A stretch of DNA of 15,448 bases, taken from the NCBI GenBank assembly GCA_946408305.1, contig CAMJRQ010000002.1:1-15448 (forward strand), in the 5' to 3' direction. The stretch comes from an uncultured Prevotellaceae bacterium. Lineage in GTDB: Bacteria; Bacteroidota; Bacteroidia; Bacteroidales; Bacteroidaceae. The translations under genes and the position numbers were made by a program. The notes below the pieces were generated by a model, which saw only the letters and a list, made by a program, of their open reading frames with translations, was not told the DNA's origin and searched no databases. Shown one piece after another: positions 15,218 to 15,448 of this stretch (position 1 is the first letter of the stretch; every line of letters starts with the position of its first letter).

Positions 15218-15448
15218 TTTACGCCCAATAATCCTCCTCCCCCGGCCGTCGTAATATGTTCCAGCCTGCGCGGCGAGGACGGGAGCGAGCTCTCTGAGCA
15301 GCCCGTTTTCATGCTGGTCTCAACAGTCGTCCCCCGAAACATAAACATTTCTTACCTCCTCGCAAAAATCCCCGTCAACTTGCCCCCCGAAAAATGCGAT
15401 GGAGAACGGTGAGAAACAGTGCGCCACGGTGCGCCGCAATTCAAAATT
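15218..15448. other. Non-coding region upstream of the helicase, with repeat-like end
   Basis: No gene is supported here. On the minus strand AGGAGG (15355-15360) lies six bases before an ATG at 15348 in frame with the helicase. On the plus strand an ATG at 15394 opens a frame that stays open to the window edge (MRWRTVRNSAPRC and on); it is too short to judge. The last 45 bases contain ACGGTG at 15406 and 15426. The second copy sits in CGCCACGGTG, which is identical to ten bases of the third palindrome at 8512-8521. Confidence 0.4.

Noticed and set aside
15394..15448. Start of a plus-strand gene running off the window
   Set aside because: Only 18 codons are visible, it overlaps the repeat-like sequence, and no promoter match precedes it.

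Overview
The window looks like chromosomal DNA from a fairly GC-rich Bacteroidales bacterium, most probably Prevotellaceae. The evidence is: promoters of the Bacteroidetes type (TTTG, 19-21 bases, TAnnTTTG); little use of Shine-Dalgarno sites; an S46 dipeptidyl-peptidase; a long-form signal peptidase; a DUF2851 protein; a BspA-like leucine-rich protein; and a secreted protein ending in the YDLQGRRL-type tail common in Prevotella. No tRNA, rRNA, CRISPR array, transposase or phage gene was found. These are family and motif readings by eye; no database search was run.

Layout. (1) 1-2320, plus strand: two secreted proteins of unknown function, the first behind two tandem Bacteroidetes promoters. 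(2) 2232-7127, minus strand: a tightly packed operon read dapB, lepB, a second signal-peptidase-like gene, a WbqC-family gene and an RluA-type pseudouridine synthase, joined by ATGA overlaps or gaps of 7-13 bases. (3) 7150-7187: a short divergent promoter region. (4) 7222-10135, plus strand: a DUF2851 gene, a hotdog thioesterase and dprA. A 146-base spacer between the first two carries three 16-bp palindromes repeated exactly every 21 bp. (5) 10143-15156, minus strand: a DEAD-box RNA helicase, an S46 dipeptidyl-peptidase and purU, with gaps of 25 and 33 bases. (6) 15157-15448: the helicase promoter and upstream non-coding DNA.

How the genes fit together. Most of the window is housekeeping: lysine and cell-wall precursor synthesis (DapB), removal of signal peptides (LepB), RNA modification and remodelling (RluA type, DEAD-box), handling of incoming DNA (DprA), one-carbon metabolism (PurU) and peptide breakdown in the envelope (S46). 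The two genes at the left end are accessory.

Points that stand out. The LepB paralogue has lost both catalytic residues at the aligned positions (Ser to Cys, Lys to Gly), so it reads as a pseudoenzyme beside an intact LepB. The second secreted protein and the RluA-type gene run tail to tail with no stop codon in either at the expected place, so each frame continues into the antisense of the other. This suggests a deletion or an assembly join near 2319-2330. The 21-bp-phased palindrome array looks like an operator or a dispersed repeat and lies in an open frame that runs into the thioesterase. I did not see a clearly new multi-gene system.
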